Assembly: GCF_001750725.1 (NCBI RefSeq)
Contig: NZ_CP017279.1
Span: 62,001-126,000 of the forward strand
DNA length: 64,000 bases
Direction of reading: 5' to 3'
Source of the DNA: Enterobacter ludwigii
Lineage (GTDB): Bacteria; Pseudomonadota; Gammaproteobacteria; Enterobacterales; Enterobacteriaceae
Shown: positions 40,590 through 50,799 of the stretch, in pieces
Position numbering within the stretch: the first letter of the stretch is position 1
How the letters are laid out: each line of letters opens with the position of its first letter
Notes under the pieces: model-generated
Databases searched by the model: none
Seen by the model: only the letters and a program-made list of their open reading frames with translations
Told to the model about the DNA's origin: nothing
Program-made: the position numbers and the translations under genes

Positions 40590-41552
40590 ATGGCAATTTC
40601 ATCGCGAATTACACTTCTCGGCGCGCTGGCGCTGTGGGCATTTCAGGCACAGGCGGTAGACGTTACCGTCGCGTATCAAACCTCTGCGGAACCGGCAAAA
40701 GTTGCGCAGGCGGATAACACCTTCGCCAAAGAAAGCGGCGCGAAGGTGGACTGGCGTAAATTCGACAGCGGGGCAGCCGTCGTGCGCGCATTAGCGTCCG
40801 GCGATGTGCAGATTGGCAATATTGGTTCCAGCCCGCTGGCAGTGGCTGCCAGCCAGCAGGTGCCTGTTGAGGTTTTCCTGCTGGCGTCACAGCTCGGGAA
40901 CTCTGAAGCCCTGGTCGTGAAGAAAAACATCACCCGGCCGGAAGATCTGATTGGCAAACGCATCGCCGTGCCGTTTATCTCCACCACCCATTACAGCCTG
41001 CTGGCGGCGCTCAAACACTGGGGCATCAAGCCGGGTCAGGTGCAGATCATCAACCTGCAGCCACCCGCAATTATTGCCGCCTGGCAGCGTGGGGATATCG
41101 ACGGCGCTTACGTCTGGGCACCTGCCGTGAATGAGCTGGAAAAAGACGGCACCGTGCTGACCGATTCCGAACAGGTGGGGCAGTGGGGCTCGCCGACGCT
41201 CGACGTATGGGTCGTGCGTAAAGACTTCGCGGAGAAACACCCTGACGTGGTGAAGGCGTTTGCTAAAAGCGCCATTGACGCCCAGCAGCCTTATCTCAGC
41301 AACCCCGATGCGTGGCTGAAAGAGACGGGCAATCTGGAAAAACTGTCGCGCCTGAGCGGCGTTCCGGAAGCGGACGTGCCGGGGCTGGTGAAAGGCAATA
41401 CCTATCTCACGCCTGCACAACAGGTCCAGCAGCTCAATGGACCGGTCAATAAAGCGATTGTCGATACCGCTACGTTTCTGAAAGAGCAGGGCAAAGTGCC
41501 TGCGGTGGCGACAGATTACAGCCAGTACGTGACCGATCGCTTTGTGAAATAA
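40590..41552 (+). CDS. tauA: taurine ABC transporter substrate-binding protein TauA
   Basis: A 320-residue periplasmic protein with a signal peptide (about 1-22, ending AQA). The fold is that of sulfonate/nitrate binding proteins ([26 protein letters not shown] loop). It opens tauABCD. The 196-bp upstream gap contains the dyad GAATCG/CGATTC (40501-40519), within AT-rich DNA where Cbl/CysB would be expected to act, though no site is certain. Confidence 0.95.
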   Translation: MAISSRITLLGALALWAFQAQAVDVTVAYQTSAEPAKVAQADNTFAKESGAKVDWRKFDSGAAVVRALASGDVQIGNIGSSPLAVAASQQVPVEVFLLASQLGNSEALVVKKNITRPEDLIGKRIAVPFISTTHYSLLAALKHWGIKPGQVQIINLQPPAIIAAWQRGDIDGAYVWAPAVNELEKDGTVLTDSEQVGQWGSPTLDVWVVRKDFAEKHPDVVKAFAKSAIDAQQPYLSNPDAWLKETGNLEKLSRLSGVPEADVPGLVKGNTYLTPAQQVQQLNGPVNKAIVDTATFLKEQGKVPAVATDYSQYVTDRFVK

Positions 41553-41562
41553 GGGGGAAGCG

Positions 41563-42330
41563 ATGCTGAATATTACAAATCTGTCTGCTGATTACGGCGG
41601 TAAACCTGTGCTGGAGGAGATCAACCTGACGCTGGACAGCGGTGAATTGCTGGTCGTGCTGGGTCCGTCCGGGTGCGGCAAAACCACGCTGCTGAATCTG
41701 ATCGCCGGGTTTGTACCGTATCAGCATGGTTCCATCCAGCTGGAAGGGAAACGGGTCGAGGGCCCGGGTGCAGAGCGCGGCGTGGTCTTTCAGAGTGAAG
41801 GGCTGCTTCCGTGGCGCAACGTGCAGGAAAACGTCGCCTTCGGCCTGCAGCTTGCGGGGATTCACCGTGAACAACGGCTGGCGACCGCGCGTGAGATGCT
41901 AAAAAAGGTGGGGCTGGAGGGCGCTGAAAAACGTTTTATCTGGCAGCTTTCCGGTGGCCAGCGTCAACGGGTCGGGATTGCCCGCGCGCTGGCGGCAAAC
42001 CCACAGCTGTTGCTGCTGGATGAGCCGTTTGGTGCGCTGGACGCCTTCACCCGTGAGCAGATGCAAACGCTGCTTTTGCGCCTGTGGCACGAAACGGGCA
42101 AGCAGGTACTGCTGATTACCCACGATATCGAAGAGGCGGTGTTTATGGCGACCGAACTGGTGTTGCTTTCGCCGGGGCCGGGTCGTGTGCTGGAGCGGTT
42201 GCCGCTCAGCTTTGCCCGTCGCTATGTGGCCGGTGAACCGGTCCGCAGTATCAAATCCGATCCGCTGTTTATTGAACAGCGCGAATATGTTTTAAGCCGC
42301 GTATTTGAACAACGGGAGGCATTCTCATGA
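41563..42330 (+). CDS. tauB: taurine ABC transporter ATPase TauB
   Basis: A 255-residue ABC ATPase with Walker [10 protein letters not shown], signature [15 protein letters not shown], Walker [13 protein letters not shown] and the H-loop His in ITHDIEE. It powers taurine import. It overlaps tauC by 4 bp (ATGA). Confidence 0.96.
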   Translation: MLNITNLSADYGGKPVLEEINLTLDSGELLVVLGPSGCGKTTLLNLIAGFVPYQHGSIQLEGKRVEGPGAERGVVFQSEGLLPWRNVQENVAFGLQLAGIHREQRLATAREMLKKVGLEGAEKRFIWQLSGGQRQRVGIARALAANPQLLLLDEPFGALDAFTREQMQTLLLRLWHETGKQVLLITHDIEEAVFMATELVLLSPGPGRVLERLPLSFARRYVAGEPVRSIKSDPLFIEQREYVLSRVFEQREAFS

Positions 42331-43154
42331 GCATTGTCTTCAGTGAAAAAACGCGCCGTCCTCGTCTCGCGTTACGCTGGCCGTTCTCTCGCCAGATCAC
42401 GCTGAGTGCGGGCACGTTGCTGGTATTGCTCGCGGTCTGGTGGGCGGTGGCAGCGCAACAGTGGGTTAGCCCGTTGTTCCTTCCGCCACCGGGACAGGTG
42501 CTGGCGAAACTCATCACCATCGCCGGGCCGCAGGGTTTTATGGATGCCACGCTCTGGCAGCATTTAGGTGCCAGTCTGGCGCGTATTCTGGTGGCGCTGC
42601 TGGCGGCGGTAGTGATTGGCATCCCGGTGGGTATCGCGATGGGGCTGAGCCCGACGGTGCGCGGCATTCTCGATCCGCTGATTGAGCTATACCGTCCGGT
42701 CCCACCGCTGGCCTACCTGCCGCTGATGGTTATCTGGTTTGGCATCGGGGAAACCTCGAAAATCTTGCTGATATATCTGGCGATTTTTGCCCCGGTTGCT
42801 ATGTCGGCATTAGCTGGGGTGAAGAGTGCGCAGCAGGTGCGGATCCGCGCGGCGCAGTCGCTGGGTGCCAGCCGTCTTCAGGTGCTGCTGTTTGTGATTT
42901 TACCGGGCGCACTGCCGGAGATTTTAACCGGATTGCGCATTGGCCTCGGGGTGGGCTGGTCAACGCTGGTGGCGGCTGAGCTGATCGCCGCCACGCGCGG
43001 ATTAGGGTTTATGGTGCAGTCGGCGGGAGAGTTTCTGGCGACTGACGTCGTGCTGGCAGGGATCGCGGTGATCGCCGTGATCGCCTTTGGATTAGAACTG
43101 GGGCTGCGCGCGCTACAGCGACGTCTGACGCCCTGGCATGGAGAAATACAATGA
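42327..43154 (+). CDS. tauC: taurine ABC transporter permease TauC
   Basis: A 275-residue inner-membrane permease with six helices and the ABC-contact motif near [20 protein letters not shown]. It overlaps tauD by 4 bp. Confidence 0.95.
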   Translation: MSIVFSEKTRRPRLALRWPFSRQITLSAGTLLVLLAVWWAVAAQQWVSPLFLPPPGQVLAKLITIAGPQGFMDATLWQHLGASLARILVALLAAVVIGIPVGIAMGLSPTVRGILDPLIELYRPVPPLAYLPLMVIWFGIGETSKILLIYLAIFAPVAMSALAGVKSAQQVRIRAAQSLGASRLQVLLFVILPGALPEILTGLRIGLGVGWSTLVAAELIAATRGLGFMVQSAGEFLATDVVLAGIAVIAVIAFGLELGLRALQRRLTPWHGEIQ

Positions 43155-44002
43155 GTGAACGTCTGACCATCACCCCGCTGGGGCCATATATTGGTGCGCA
43201 GGTCTCCGGCCTGGACGTGACCCGTCCACTGAGCGATAACCAGTTCGAGCAGTTGTACCACGCGGTGCTGCGCCATCAGGTGGTGTTCCTGCGCGAACAG
43301 GCGATCACCCCGCAGCAGCAGCGTGCGCTGGCCCTGCGCTTCGGCGATCTGCATATTCACCCGGTCTATCCCCATGCGGAAGGCGTGGAGGAGATCATCG
43401 TGCTGGATACCCATAACGATAATCCGCCGGACAACGACAACTGGCATACCGACGTGACGTTTATCGAAACGCCACCTGCCGGGGCGATACTGGCGGCGAA
43501 ACTGTTGCCGGACACCGGTGGAGATACGCTGTGGGCCAGCGGTATCGCCGCCTTCGAGGCGCTGTCCGTACCGTTCCAGACACTGCTGAGCGGGTTGCGG
43601 GCCGAACATGACTTCAAAAAATCCTTCCAGGAGTACAAGTACCGGAAAAGCGAAGAGGAACATCTGCGCTGGCAGGACGCGGTCGCGAAACATCCGCCGC
43701 TGCTGCATCCGGTGGTGCGTACGCACCCGGTGACCGGTAAGCAGGCGTTATTTGTGAACGAAGGCTTTACGACGCGGATCGTAGACGTGACGGAAAAAGA
43801 GAGCGATGCGCTGTTAAGCTTCCTGTTTGCCCATATCACCAGGCCGGAATTTCAGGTGCGCTGGCGCTGGCAGGAGAACGATCTGGCGATCTGGGACAAT
43901 CGCGTGACGCAACACTATGCGAACGCGGATTATCTGCCGCAGCGTCGGATTATGCAGCGGGCGACGATTTTAGGGGATAAACCGTTTTACCGTGCGGGCT
44001 GA
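43151..44002 (+). CDS. tauD: taurine dioxygenase TauD
   Basis: A 283-residue Fe(II)/2-oxoglutarate dioxygenase releasing sulfite from taurine. The iron ligands are His and Asp of WHTDVTF (about 99-101) and the distal His in NRVTQHYA; the 2-oxoglutarate Arg follows in RRIMQRAT. With TauABC it supplies sulfur when sulfate is scarce. Confidence 0.96.
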   Translation: MSERLTITPLGPYIGAQVSGLDVTRPLSDNQFEQLYHAVLRHQVVFLREQAITPQQQRALALRFGDLHIHPVYPHAEGVEEIIVLDTHNDNPPDNDNWHTDVTFIETPPAGAILAAKLLPDTGGDTLWASGIAAFEALSVPFQTLLSGLRAEHDFKKSFQEYKYRKSEEEHLRWQDAVAKHPPLLHPVVRTHPVTGKQALFVNEGFTTRIVDVTEKESDALLSFLFAHITRPEFQVRWRWQENDLAIWDNRVTQHYANADYLPQRRIMQRATILGDKPFYRAG

Positions 44003-44015
44003 TGCCTTCACCTGA

Positions 44016-44036
44016 CCCTCTCCCGACGGGAGAGGG
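44016..44036. repeat. CCCTCTCCC hairpin between tauD and the acyltransferase gene
   Basis: CCCTCTCCC / GGGAGAGGG with loop GAC, between convergent stops. Same family as the element at 40425. Confidence 0.6.
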
Positions 44037-44046
44037 GAAAGCAGGG

Positions 44047-45753
44047 TTACAAATGCGCCTCAATATAGCGCTGATAGCGGTTCGCCTTCAGATAACACAA
44101 ATCCACCAGCACCAGGCCGTCAACGCAGTTGTTGAATGCCGGGTCGCTTCCGAAATCAATAAACTGTACGCCACCCGGTTCGCACAGCTCGGAATACTGC
44201 TTGTAGAGCGGCGGAATGCCGCAGCCCAGATTGCCGAGCAGGGATTTCAGCTTCGTCAGATCGTCGACATAATCCACGCCGCCAAACTGCGCCAGCACGT
44301 CCGGAAGCGATGCCGGGTAGGGCTGGCGTGACGCCGCGAGCGGATGGCTTGCCGGGAACCAGAGGCGGTAGAACGCCACCAGCAGATCCCGCGCGGCAGG
44401 CGGTAAGCCGCCGGATATCGAGACCGGACCAAACAGATAGCGGTAGTGGGGATAACGCGCCAGATAGGCACCAATGCCTGACCACAGATAGTCCAGACCG
44501 CGGCGTCCCCAGTAGCGCGGCTGAATAAAGCTGCGCCCGAGCTCAATGCCGTGCTCCAGCACATCCTGCATTTTGTCGTCGTAGTGGAACAGGCTGTAGC
44601 TGTACAGTCCTTCCGGCCCCCGACGCTCCACTTGTCTGGCGGTGGGCATAAAGCGATACGCACCGACAATCTCCAGATCCTCATCGTCCCATAAGATCAG
44701 ATGCAGATAATCATCATCGTAGCTGTCAGTGTCCCGGCGCTTACCGCTCCCTTCTTCCACCGCGCGAAACGCAATCTCACGCAGGCGGCCCAGTTCGCGT
44801 AGCAGTGGCGCCTCTTCCTGGCCGTTACGCTGCCAGAGATAGATGGATTTTCCATCGCCGGTTTTGCCCAGACATTCAGCCTGCGCCAGCTCGCGTTTTA
44901 GCGTAGCCCGGTCTTCCGGACGGGCAATGGCGCACTGGGTTTTAAAGACGCCAGGCACTCCCTTGCCAAGACGTATCACGTGCTGACGGCACTTTTCGGC
45001 CATTTCACGCGACGAAAGGGTGGCGCTATACCAGTCACTCCAGGCAATCTGCTGACCGATTGTAATCGGCAGCTGGCTATGGCGACGGCGGAACATCTGC
45101 TGCATCAGCAGCAGCATGGATAACGTCGGCGATACCAGCGTGCTGGCATAAAAGAGGAGGCTGTTGTGCGCCTGAATATGTACCGGCAGCAGCGGGGCGC
45201 GCAGTTTGGTGGCGAGTTTGATAAATCCCGAGTGCCATTTTTTATCGCGAATGCCTTTTCGCGTCGGCCGGGAAACTTCACCCGCCGGGAAGAAGATCAG
45301 CACGCCCGCGTTTTGCAGATGTTGTTCCATCTGTACCAGCGACGTTTTTGCCGTCCTGCCGCCCATATTATCGACCGGGATAAACAGCGAGCTTAGCGGC
45401 TCCAGGTGGGTCAGCATCCGGTTGGTCACGACTTTGACATCGCGTCGCACGCGCGAGACGGCGTACATCAGCGCCAGCCCGTCCAGAGTACCTGTCGGGT
45501 GGTTGGCAATGATAACCAGAGGGCCATGTTCGGGGATTTGTTCGAGATCGCGGGCGGAAACGGTGCAGAGAATATCAAGGTGCTCCAGAACTTGCTCCAC
45601 CATATCCAGTCCTTTCAGGTGGCGGTGTGCTGCGGCAAATTGCTGGAATTCTTCTTCGTAAAACAGCCTTTTTAACAGACTTTTTTGCCAGGGTGCCGGC
45701 CTCGCCTGAGGCCAAAGGTCATCGAGAACGCTATCGAGACTAAACATGATCAC
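44047..45753 (-). CDS. bifunctional acyltransferase, candidate ornithine-lipid synthase OlsF
   Basis: A 568-residue two-domain protein. The N-terminal half is a PlsC/OlsA-like O-acyltransferase with NHPTGTLDG (84-92) and FFPAGEVSR. The C-terminal half is an OlsB/hemolysin-type N-acyltransferase of the GNAT fold (REIAFRAVEEGSGKRRDTD, HLILWDDEDLEIVGAYRFMP, ELGRSFIQPRYWGRRGLDYLW). This order is that of OlsF from Serratia and Flavobacterium, which makes ornithine lipids in one polypeptide. These phosphorus-free lipids usually replace phospholipids in phosphate shortage. A half PHO site lies upstream. I know of no experimental work on this copy. Confidence 0.68.
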   Translation of the reverse strand: MIMFSLDSVLDDLWPQARPAPWQKSLLKRLFYEEEFQQFAAAHRHLKGLDMVEQVLEHLDILCTVSARDLEQIPEHGPLVIIANHPTGTLDGLALMYAVSRVRRDVKVVTNRMLTHLEPLSSLFIPVDNMGGRTAKTSLVQMEQHLQNAGVLIFFPAGEVSRPTRKGIRDKKWHSGFIKLATKLRAPLLPVHIQAHNSLLFYASTLVSPTLSMLLLMQQMFRRRHSQLPITIGQQIAWSDWYSATLSSREMAEKCRQHVIRLGKGVPGVFKTQCAIARPEDRATLKRELAQAECLGKTGDGKSIYLWQRNGQEEAPLLRELGRLREIAFRAVEEGSGKRRDTDSYDDDYLHLILWDDEDLEIVGAYRFMPTARQVERRGPEGLYSYSLFHYDDKMQDVLEHGIELGRSFIQPRYWGRRGLDYLWSGIGAYLARYPHYRYLFGPVSISGGLPPAARDLLVAFYRLWFPASHPLAASRQPYPASLPDVLAQFGGVDYVDDLTKLKSLLGNLGCGIPPLYKQYSELCEPGGVQFIDFGSDPAFNNCVDGLVLVDLCYLKANRYQRYIEAHL

Positions 45754-45879
45754 TCCTCCTGCCGTCTTGCGATGACAGTAGAAGGGGGAGATGTCGGTTG
45801 TATTGCAGTTTGGTGAAGTTTCGTGAGGCAGGGAGAGCAGGCCGGGTCAGGCGAAACCGCCCCCCGGCACCGTTGCGCC

Positions 45880-46854
45880 TTAGCGCAGAATTTTCTTCTC
45901 AGCCAGATCCAGCGCAAAGTAGCTGAAGATCAGATCCGCACCCGCGCGTTTGATCGCACCCAGGCTTTCCAGGATCACTTTCTCTTCATCGATCGCACCC
46001 GCCATGGCGGCGAATTTGATCATCGCGTACTCGCCGCTGACCTGGTACGCGCCCAGCGGCAGCGAGGTGCGTTCGCGAATATCACGCAGGATATCGAGAT
46101 AGGCTCCCGCCGGTTTCACCATCAGGGCGTCTGCGCCCTGGGCTTCATCGAGCAGGGATTCACGGATAGCTTCCCGACGGTTGAGCGGGTTCATCTGATA
46201 CGTTTTACGATCGCCTTTCAGCGCCGTACCGGCTGCTTCACGGAACGGGCCGTAGAAAGAGGAGGCAAATTTGGTGGAGTAGGACATGATGGCCGTGTCG
46301 GTAAAACCGGCAGCATCCAGCGCCTGGCGGATAGCCTGCACCTGCCCGTCCATCGCAGCTGATGGCGCGATGAAATCAGCACCCGCTGCGGCAGCAACCA
46401 CCGCCTGCTTACCTAAATTCAGCAGGGTAGCATCGTTATCCACACCGTGATCGCACAGCACGCCGCAGTGGCCGTGAGAGGTGTATTCGCAGAAACAGGT
46501 GTCGGACATCACGACCATTTCCGGCACGGTCTCTTTGCAAATGCGCGACATACGGGCGACCAGACCGTCCTCTTTCCAGGCATCGCTGCCGGTGGCGTCA
46601 GTATGATGGGAGATGCCGAAGGTCATCACCGAGCGGATCCCTGCATTGGCGATACGTTCGATTTCACGCGCCAGATGCTTTTCAGGAATGCGCATCACGC
46701 CAGGCATGGCTTCGATGGCCTTGTAGTCGTCAATCTCTTCTTCAACAAAAATCGGCAACACCAGATCGTTTAAGGTCAGTGTTGTCTCTTCAAACATAGC
46801 GCGTAGTGCGGGTGACTTGCGCAGGCGACGGGGACGAGCAATTAAATCGGTCAT
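45880..46854 (-). CDS. hemB: delta-aminolevulinate dehydratase HemB
   Basis: A 324-residue zinc enzyme joining two 5-aminolevulinate molecules to porphobilinogen for heme. Zinc Cys residues are in [15 protein letters not shown]; Schiff-base Lys residues are in [13 protein letters not shown] and [10 protein letters not shown]. The start [15 protein letters not shown] at 46854 matches E. coli, and the 15 upstream codons are not conserved. Between it and the autotransporter (46855-47303) is an AT-rich 450-bp spacer with no supportable gene. Confidence 0.96.
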   Translation of the reverse strand: MTDLIARPRRLRKSPALRAMFEETTLTLNDLVLPIFVEEEIDDYKAIEAMPGVMRIPEKHLAREIERIANAGIRSVMTFGISHHTDATGSDAWKEDGLVARMSRICKETVPEMVVMSDTCFCEYTSHGHCGVLCDHGVDNDATLLNLGKQAVVAAAAGADFIAPSAAMDGQVQAIRQALDAAGFTDTAIMSYSTKFASSFYGPFREAAGTALKGDRKTYQMNPLNRREAIRESLLDEAQGADALMVKPAGAYLDILRDIRERTSLPLGAYQVSGEYAMIKFAAMAGAIDEEKVILESLGAIKRAGADLIFSYFALDLAEKKILR

Positions 46855-47303
46855 GGTATGCCTGAGGTTTGTGGAACAAAGAGGGTTAGTGTACCTCAAA
46901 GTGAAAGAAGGTGTTTTACCAAAGTGGGCATTTTGTCGAGGGGGAATCCCGATGCCAACGCGTCACGCGATCAATAATATACGCCTTTCCACTGGCGTTA
47001 ATTGTTCTCGAAATATTGGTTTTATTTCTATGATGAAGTAAATATATCATTGAAAATGATCTATTTATTTTTATTATATTTTTTATCTTTATAAGAGGGT
47101 GTTTTAACTGCCTGTTTTATAATGATTATTGATGGCATTGCATCGCTTCTTCATTATTTTCATGTTGTTTGTCTGAATGCGGACTTAATGGAATGATTCA
47201 TTGAACCTTTTCAGATTGAAAATGCATAATTCCCTCCGCAATTAAGTATTGCAAAATCGTTAGATGGACAAACTTGCTTACGTCCCTGAGGAGGGATGAC
47301 CCA

Positions 47304-50084
47304 ATGCAAACATGGAAAAAGAAACTGGTTGTATCACAACTTGCATTAGCCTGCACCCTGGCTATCGCTTCTCAGGCCAATGCGAAGGATATTTCTGGTA
47401 CGACATATAATACCTTCGGATATGATAATACGGCAGCTGCACCCTGGTATTATGGTTACGCTGACTGGGATTACTCTGATGCGACGCACGATGGTGATAT
47501 TTATCCGGTGATTAATAAATCCACCGTGAATGGTGTTATATCAACCTATTATTTGGATGATGGTATCAATGGGCGGGCGAATGCGCTGAGCATTTCCAAC
47601 AGCACCATTAATGGCATGATCACCTCAGAATGCATGACCGCGTCATGTGCTGATGGCGTGGATACAGACGGCACAACCCATTCTCAATACGACCGTTTTA
47701 GCCTGACCGTCGATAACTCCACGATCAATGATACTTACGAGCATTATGCGTATGACGTTGTGAACGGGGAAAATACGGAAACGCACTATCTGGACACCTA
47801 TGCGCTGGGCAATGCAATTACCCTGGATGTGGAATCGGATATTGTTATTCAGAATAACTCTCACATCGCCGGCATTACCCTGACTCAGGGGTATCAGGAA
47901 CGGGATAATACCCCGTATGACGGTGTGGAAGGTGTGGCGAACAGCAGCAATGTCTTTACCGACACGCTGCTGGTGAAAGACTCGGTGCTGACCTCTGGCG
48001 CATACAGTGACCTGGGCACCAGCGGGTTCTATGGTCAAACCGCGAAGCCGAGTGATTACGGTGAAACCAATGCCAATGCCACTGCGGCTGACGACGCGGC
48101 GCTGATTGTTGCTGCCAGTGCGTCTGACAACGCGATGCAGACCACCGCCACGTTTGATCACTCCACGATCACCGGCGATATCCTGTTCTCCAGTACCTTC
48201 GATAACAACTTCTACCCGAACGGCGATCCGGCAACCGATACGACGGCTGACGGTATATACAACCCAACCACCAACGGCTGGGATGACACCGATAAGCTGG
48301 ACGTCACGCTGACCAATGGCAGCAAATGGGTCGGCGCAGCGCAGTCCAGCGTTGAGGCTATCGGCACCGCGCAGATGTATGGCCAGGGCTACAGTGACGT
48401 TGACTGGCGCACCCTCTCTCCAGATAGCATCTGGCCGGATTCCACGTTCGACAATAATGGACATGTCGCGGGTGAAGCGGTCTATCAGAGCGGTCTGTTC
48501 AACGTCACGCTGGATAACGGCTCTGAGTGGGATACCCGTAAGCTCTCTAACATCGACACGCTGACGGTGAATAATCATTCGCAGGTCAATGTTGAAAACT
48601 CGGGCCTGCTGGCTGATTCCATCACCCTGTCCAATGCTTCATCTCTGAACATCGGTGACAAGGGTGCCGTGGCAACCGACAGCCTCTATCTGGACAGCGA
48701 CAGCCGTGCGGCCCTGACAGAGGAAACCGCGGAGCTGTATGCCAATACCATTACCGTGGACAACGGTGCGGAGCTGTCTCTCGGCCTCGGCCAGGTGGAT
48801 ACGCACAATATGGTGTTAACGGATGGCGGCGTGCTGAACGTGGCCAGCCGTGATTACGTGTTGAACAGCGATCTGAACAACGCCCGCTATATCACCAATG
48901 ATATGAGCAACGCCGATTACGATTACGGCGTTGTGGCACTTAACGCTGACGGCCATTTGGCCGTGAATGGTGACGTGGCAGGGAATTACGCCGTGCGTAT
49001 CGACAACGCCACCGGCGCCGGCTCTGTTGCTGACTATAAAGGCCAGGAGATTATCCGTGTTTATGACAACAACACGGAGACCCGCGCTAGCTTCACTGCG
49101 GCAAATAAAGCCGATTTAGGGGCATATACTTATCAGGCGCAGCAGAAAGGCGACACTGTTGTTCTGCAACAGCAAGCGCTGACCGATTATGCCAACATGG
49201 CGCTGAGCATCCCGTCTGCTAACACCAACATCTGGAATCTGCAGCAGGATGCAGTTAGCGCGCGTCTGACCAACAGCCGTCATGGCCTGGCGGATAACGG
49301 CGGGGCATGGGTAAGCTACGTTGGCGGCAACTTCGACGGCGATAATGGCGTTATCAGCTACGATCAGGACGTGAGCGGTATCATGGTTGGTCTGGATACC
49401 CTGATTGACGGTAATAATGCGAAGTGGATCGTCGGTGGTGCGGCAGGTTTCGCCAAAGGCGATATCAGCGATCGCACCGGTCAGGTGGATCAGGACAGCC
49501 AGACGGCAATGATGTACGCGTCCGCGAAATTTGCGAACGATCTGTTCATCGACAGTTCCCTGAGCTACACCCGATTCAACAACGATCTCTCCGCGACCAT
49601 GAGCAATGGTCAGTATGTTGACGGTAACACCACCACCGACGCCGTTGGTTTTGGGTTGAAACTGGGCTATGACTGGAAACCAAACCTCTCTGGTTATGTG
49701 ACGCCATACGCAGCCGTGTCGGGTCTGTTCCAGTCCGGTGATGACTATCGCCTCAGCAACGACATGCGCATGGATAGTCAATCCTATGACAGCCTGCGTT
49801 ACGAAGCGGGTGTGGATGCCGGTTACACCTTTAACTACGGCGGTGACCAGGCGCTTACGCCTTACTTCAAACTCGCTTATGTCTATGACGACGCTGGTAA
49901 CGATGCCGATGTTAACGGTGACAGCATTGATAATGGTGTGAAAGGCTCCGCAGTGCGGGTTGGTCTGGGTACCCAGTTTAGCTTTACGAAGAACTTCAGT
50001 GCTTACACTGATGCCACTTATCTGGGCGGCGGTGACGTTGACCAGAACTGGGGCGCAAATCTGGGTGTGAAATATACCTGGTAA
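47304..50084 (+). CDS. autotransporter adhesin-like protein at the yaiT position
   Basis: A 926-residue type Va autotransporter. An extended signal peptide (MQTWKKKLVVSQLALACTL to SQANA, about 1-27) is followed by a passenger of short repeats rich in Asn, Asp and Thr (beta-helix type, about 28-640) and a C-terminal 12-strand barrel (about 660-926) ending in an aromatic residue (KYTW). The ATG at 47304 follows GAGGAGG; a TTG at 47274 is rejected. E. coli has the autotransporter gene yaiT here. The passenger has no protease or lipase motif that I see, so adhesion or biofilm is the likely role. Confidence 0.88.
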   Translation: MQTWKKKLVVSQLALACTLAIASQANAKDISGTTYNTFGYDNTAAAPWYYGYADWDYSDATHDGDIYPVINKSTVNGVISTYYLDDGINGRANALSISNSTINGMITSECMTASCADGVDTDGTTHSQYDRFSLTVDNSTINDTYEHYAYDVVNGENTETHYLDTYALGNAITLDVESDIVIQNNSHIAGITLTQGYQERDNTPYDGVEGVANSSNVFTDTLLVKDSVLTSGAYSDLGTSGFYGQTAKPSDYGETNANATAADDAALIVAASASDNAMQTTATFDHSTITGDILFSSTFDNNFYPNGDPATDTTADGIYNPTTNGWDDTDKLDVTLTNGSKWVGAAQSSVEAIGTAQMYGQGYSDVDWRTLSPDSIWPDSTFDNNGHVAGEAVYQSGLFNVTLDNGSEWDTRKLSNIDTLTVNNHSQVNVENSGLLADSITLSNASSLNIGDKGAVATDSLYLDSDSRAALTEETAELYANTITVDNGAELSLGLGQVDTHNMVLTDGGVLNVASRDYVLNSDLNNARYITNDMSNADYDYGVVALNADGHLAVNGDVAGNYAVRIDNATGAGSVADYKGQEIIRVYDNNTETRASFTAANKADLGAYTYQAQQKGDTVVLQQQALTDYANMALSIPSANTNIWNLQQDAVSARLTNSRHGLADNGGAWVSYVGGNFDGDNGVISYDQDVSGIMVGLDTLIDGNNAKWIVGGAAGFAKGDISDRTGQVDQDSQTAMMYASAKFANDLFIDSSLSYTRFNNDLSATMSNGQYVDGNTTTDAVGFGLKLGYDWKPNLSGYVTPYAAVSGLFQSGDDYRLSNDMRMDSQSYDSLRYEAGVDAGYTFNYGGDQALTPYFKLAYVYDDAGNDADVNGDSIDNGVKGSAVRVGLGTQFSFTKNFSAYTDATYLGGGDVDQNWGANLGVKYTW

Positions 50085-50090
50085 TGAATA

Positions 50091-50118
50091 AAAGCGGGGG
50101 ATAAGCCCCCGCTTTTTT
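50091..50118 (+). terminator. terminator of the autotransporter gene
   Basis: AAAGCGGGGG / CCCCCGCTTT with loop ATAAG and a following T-run. Confidence 0.92.
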
Positions 50119-50175
50119 ATAGATGACAATAAAAAATAATAGTGAACCGACAAATACGGATGTCTTGAGGTCTGC

Positions 50176-50799
50176 ATGAACGTTAATGCGAAACCACTTT
50201 CTGAATTAAGCCGGCTCGAAGCATGTTTGATAGCAGCCAGTACCCCGTTTAAATCTGCTCCACAGCAATTAATTACCTCGGGCAAGGGGAGTGAGCCTTG
50301 TACCTACGTATTCCAGACCGGCGTTATTGAAGTTTATCGTCATTCAGACGATCTGCTGGTTGGCATTGCGTCAGCCCCTTTTATTTTTGGCCTGTCTGCC
50401 GTAGTGATCAATCACAGCCAGGAATACAGAGTCACTGCCAAAACGGCCTGTACCGGTTTTTATTTGCCCGCGGCGACCACCCGTCAACTCATTCAACAGC
50501 ATTCGCTCTGGAAAGACGCGTTTTGCTGGTTATCCTGGATAAATTACATTCTGGGCAAACGCGACAGGCAGCTGGTGGGAAATAACTCCTATCACCAGAT
50601 CCGCGCAATGCTGCTGAATATGGCCGAGTGGGATGAAACGCTGCGTTCAAAAATTGGTGTGATGAATCATATACAACAAAGCACGCGTATTTCACGCTCT
50701 GTCGTTGCCGAAGTGCTCGCTGCTTTGCGACAAGGCAACTACATCAATATGAGCCGGGGCAAACTGGTCAGCATCAACCGTTTGCCCACGGAATATTAA
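50176..50799 (+). CDS. yaiV: Crp-like winged-helix regulator YaiV (IprA)
   Basis: A 207-residue protein with a cyclic-nucleotide-type beta-barrel lead and a C-terminal winged helix (about 165-200, STRISRSVVAEVLAALRQG). Length equals E. coli YaiV; the Salmonella counterpart IprA represses stress resistance and virulence traits. The cNMP phosphate-binding Arg is not evident, so a different signal is likely. It may control the neighbouring autotransporter. Its TAA and the ampH TAA share one TTAA. Confidence 0.9.
   Translation: MNVNAKPLSELSRLEACLIAASTPFKSAPQQLITSGKGSEPCTYVFQTGVIEVYRHSDDLLVGIASAPFIFGLSAVVINHSQEYRVTAKTACTGFYLPAATTRQLIQQHSLWKDAFCWLSWINYILGKRDRQLVGNNSYHQIRAMLLNMAEWDETLRSKIGVMNHIQQSTRISRSVVAEVLAALRQGNYINMSRGKLVSINRLPTEY

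Noticed and set aside
45772..45778. CTGTCAT half-site as a PHO box for the OlsF-like gene
   Set aside because: The second half-site at the required spacing is absent, so it was not listed as a regulatory feature.
49116..50285. 389-codon minus-strand ORF over the autotransporter end
   Set aside because: Antisense to the barrel domain, crosses a strong terminator and the yaiV start, and has no family resemblance.
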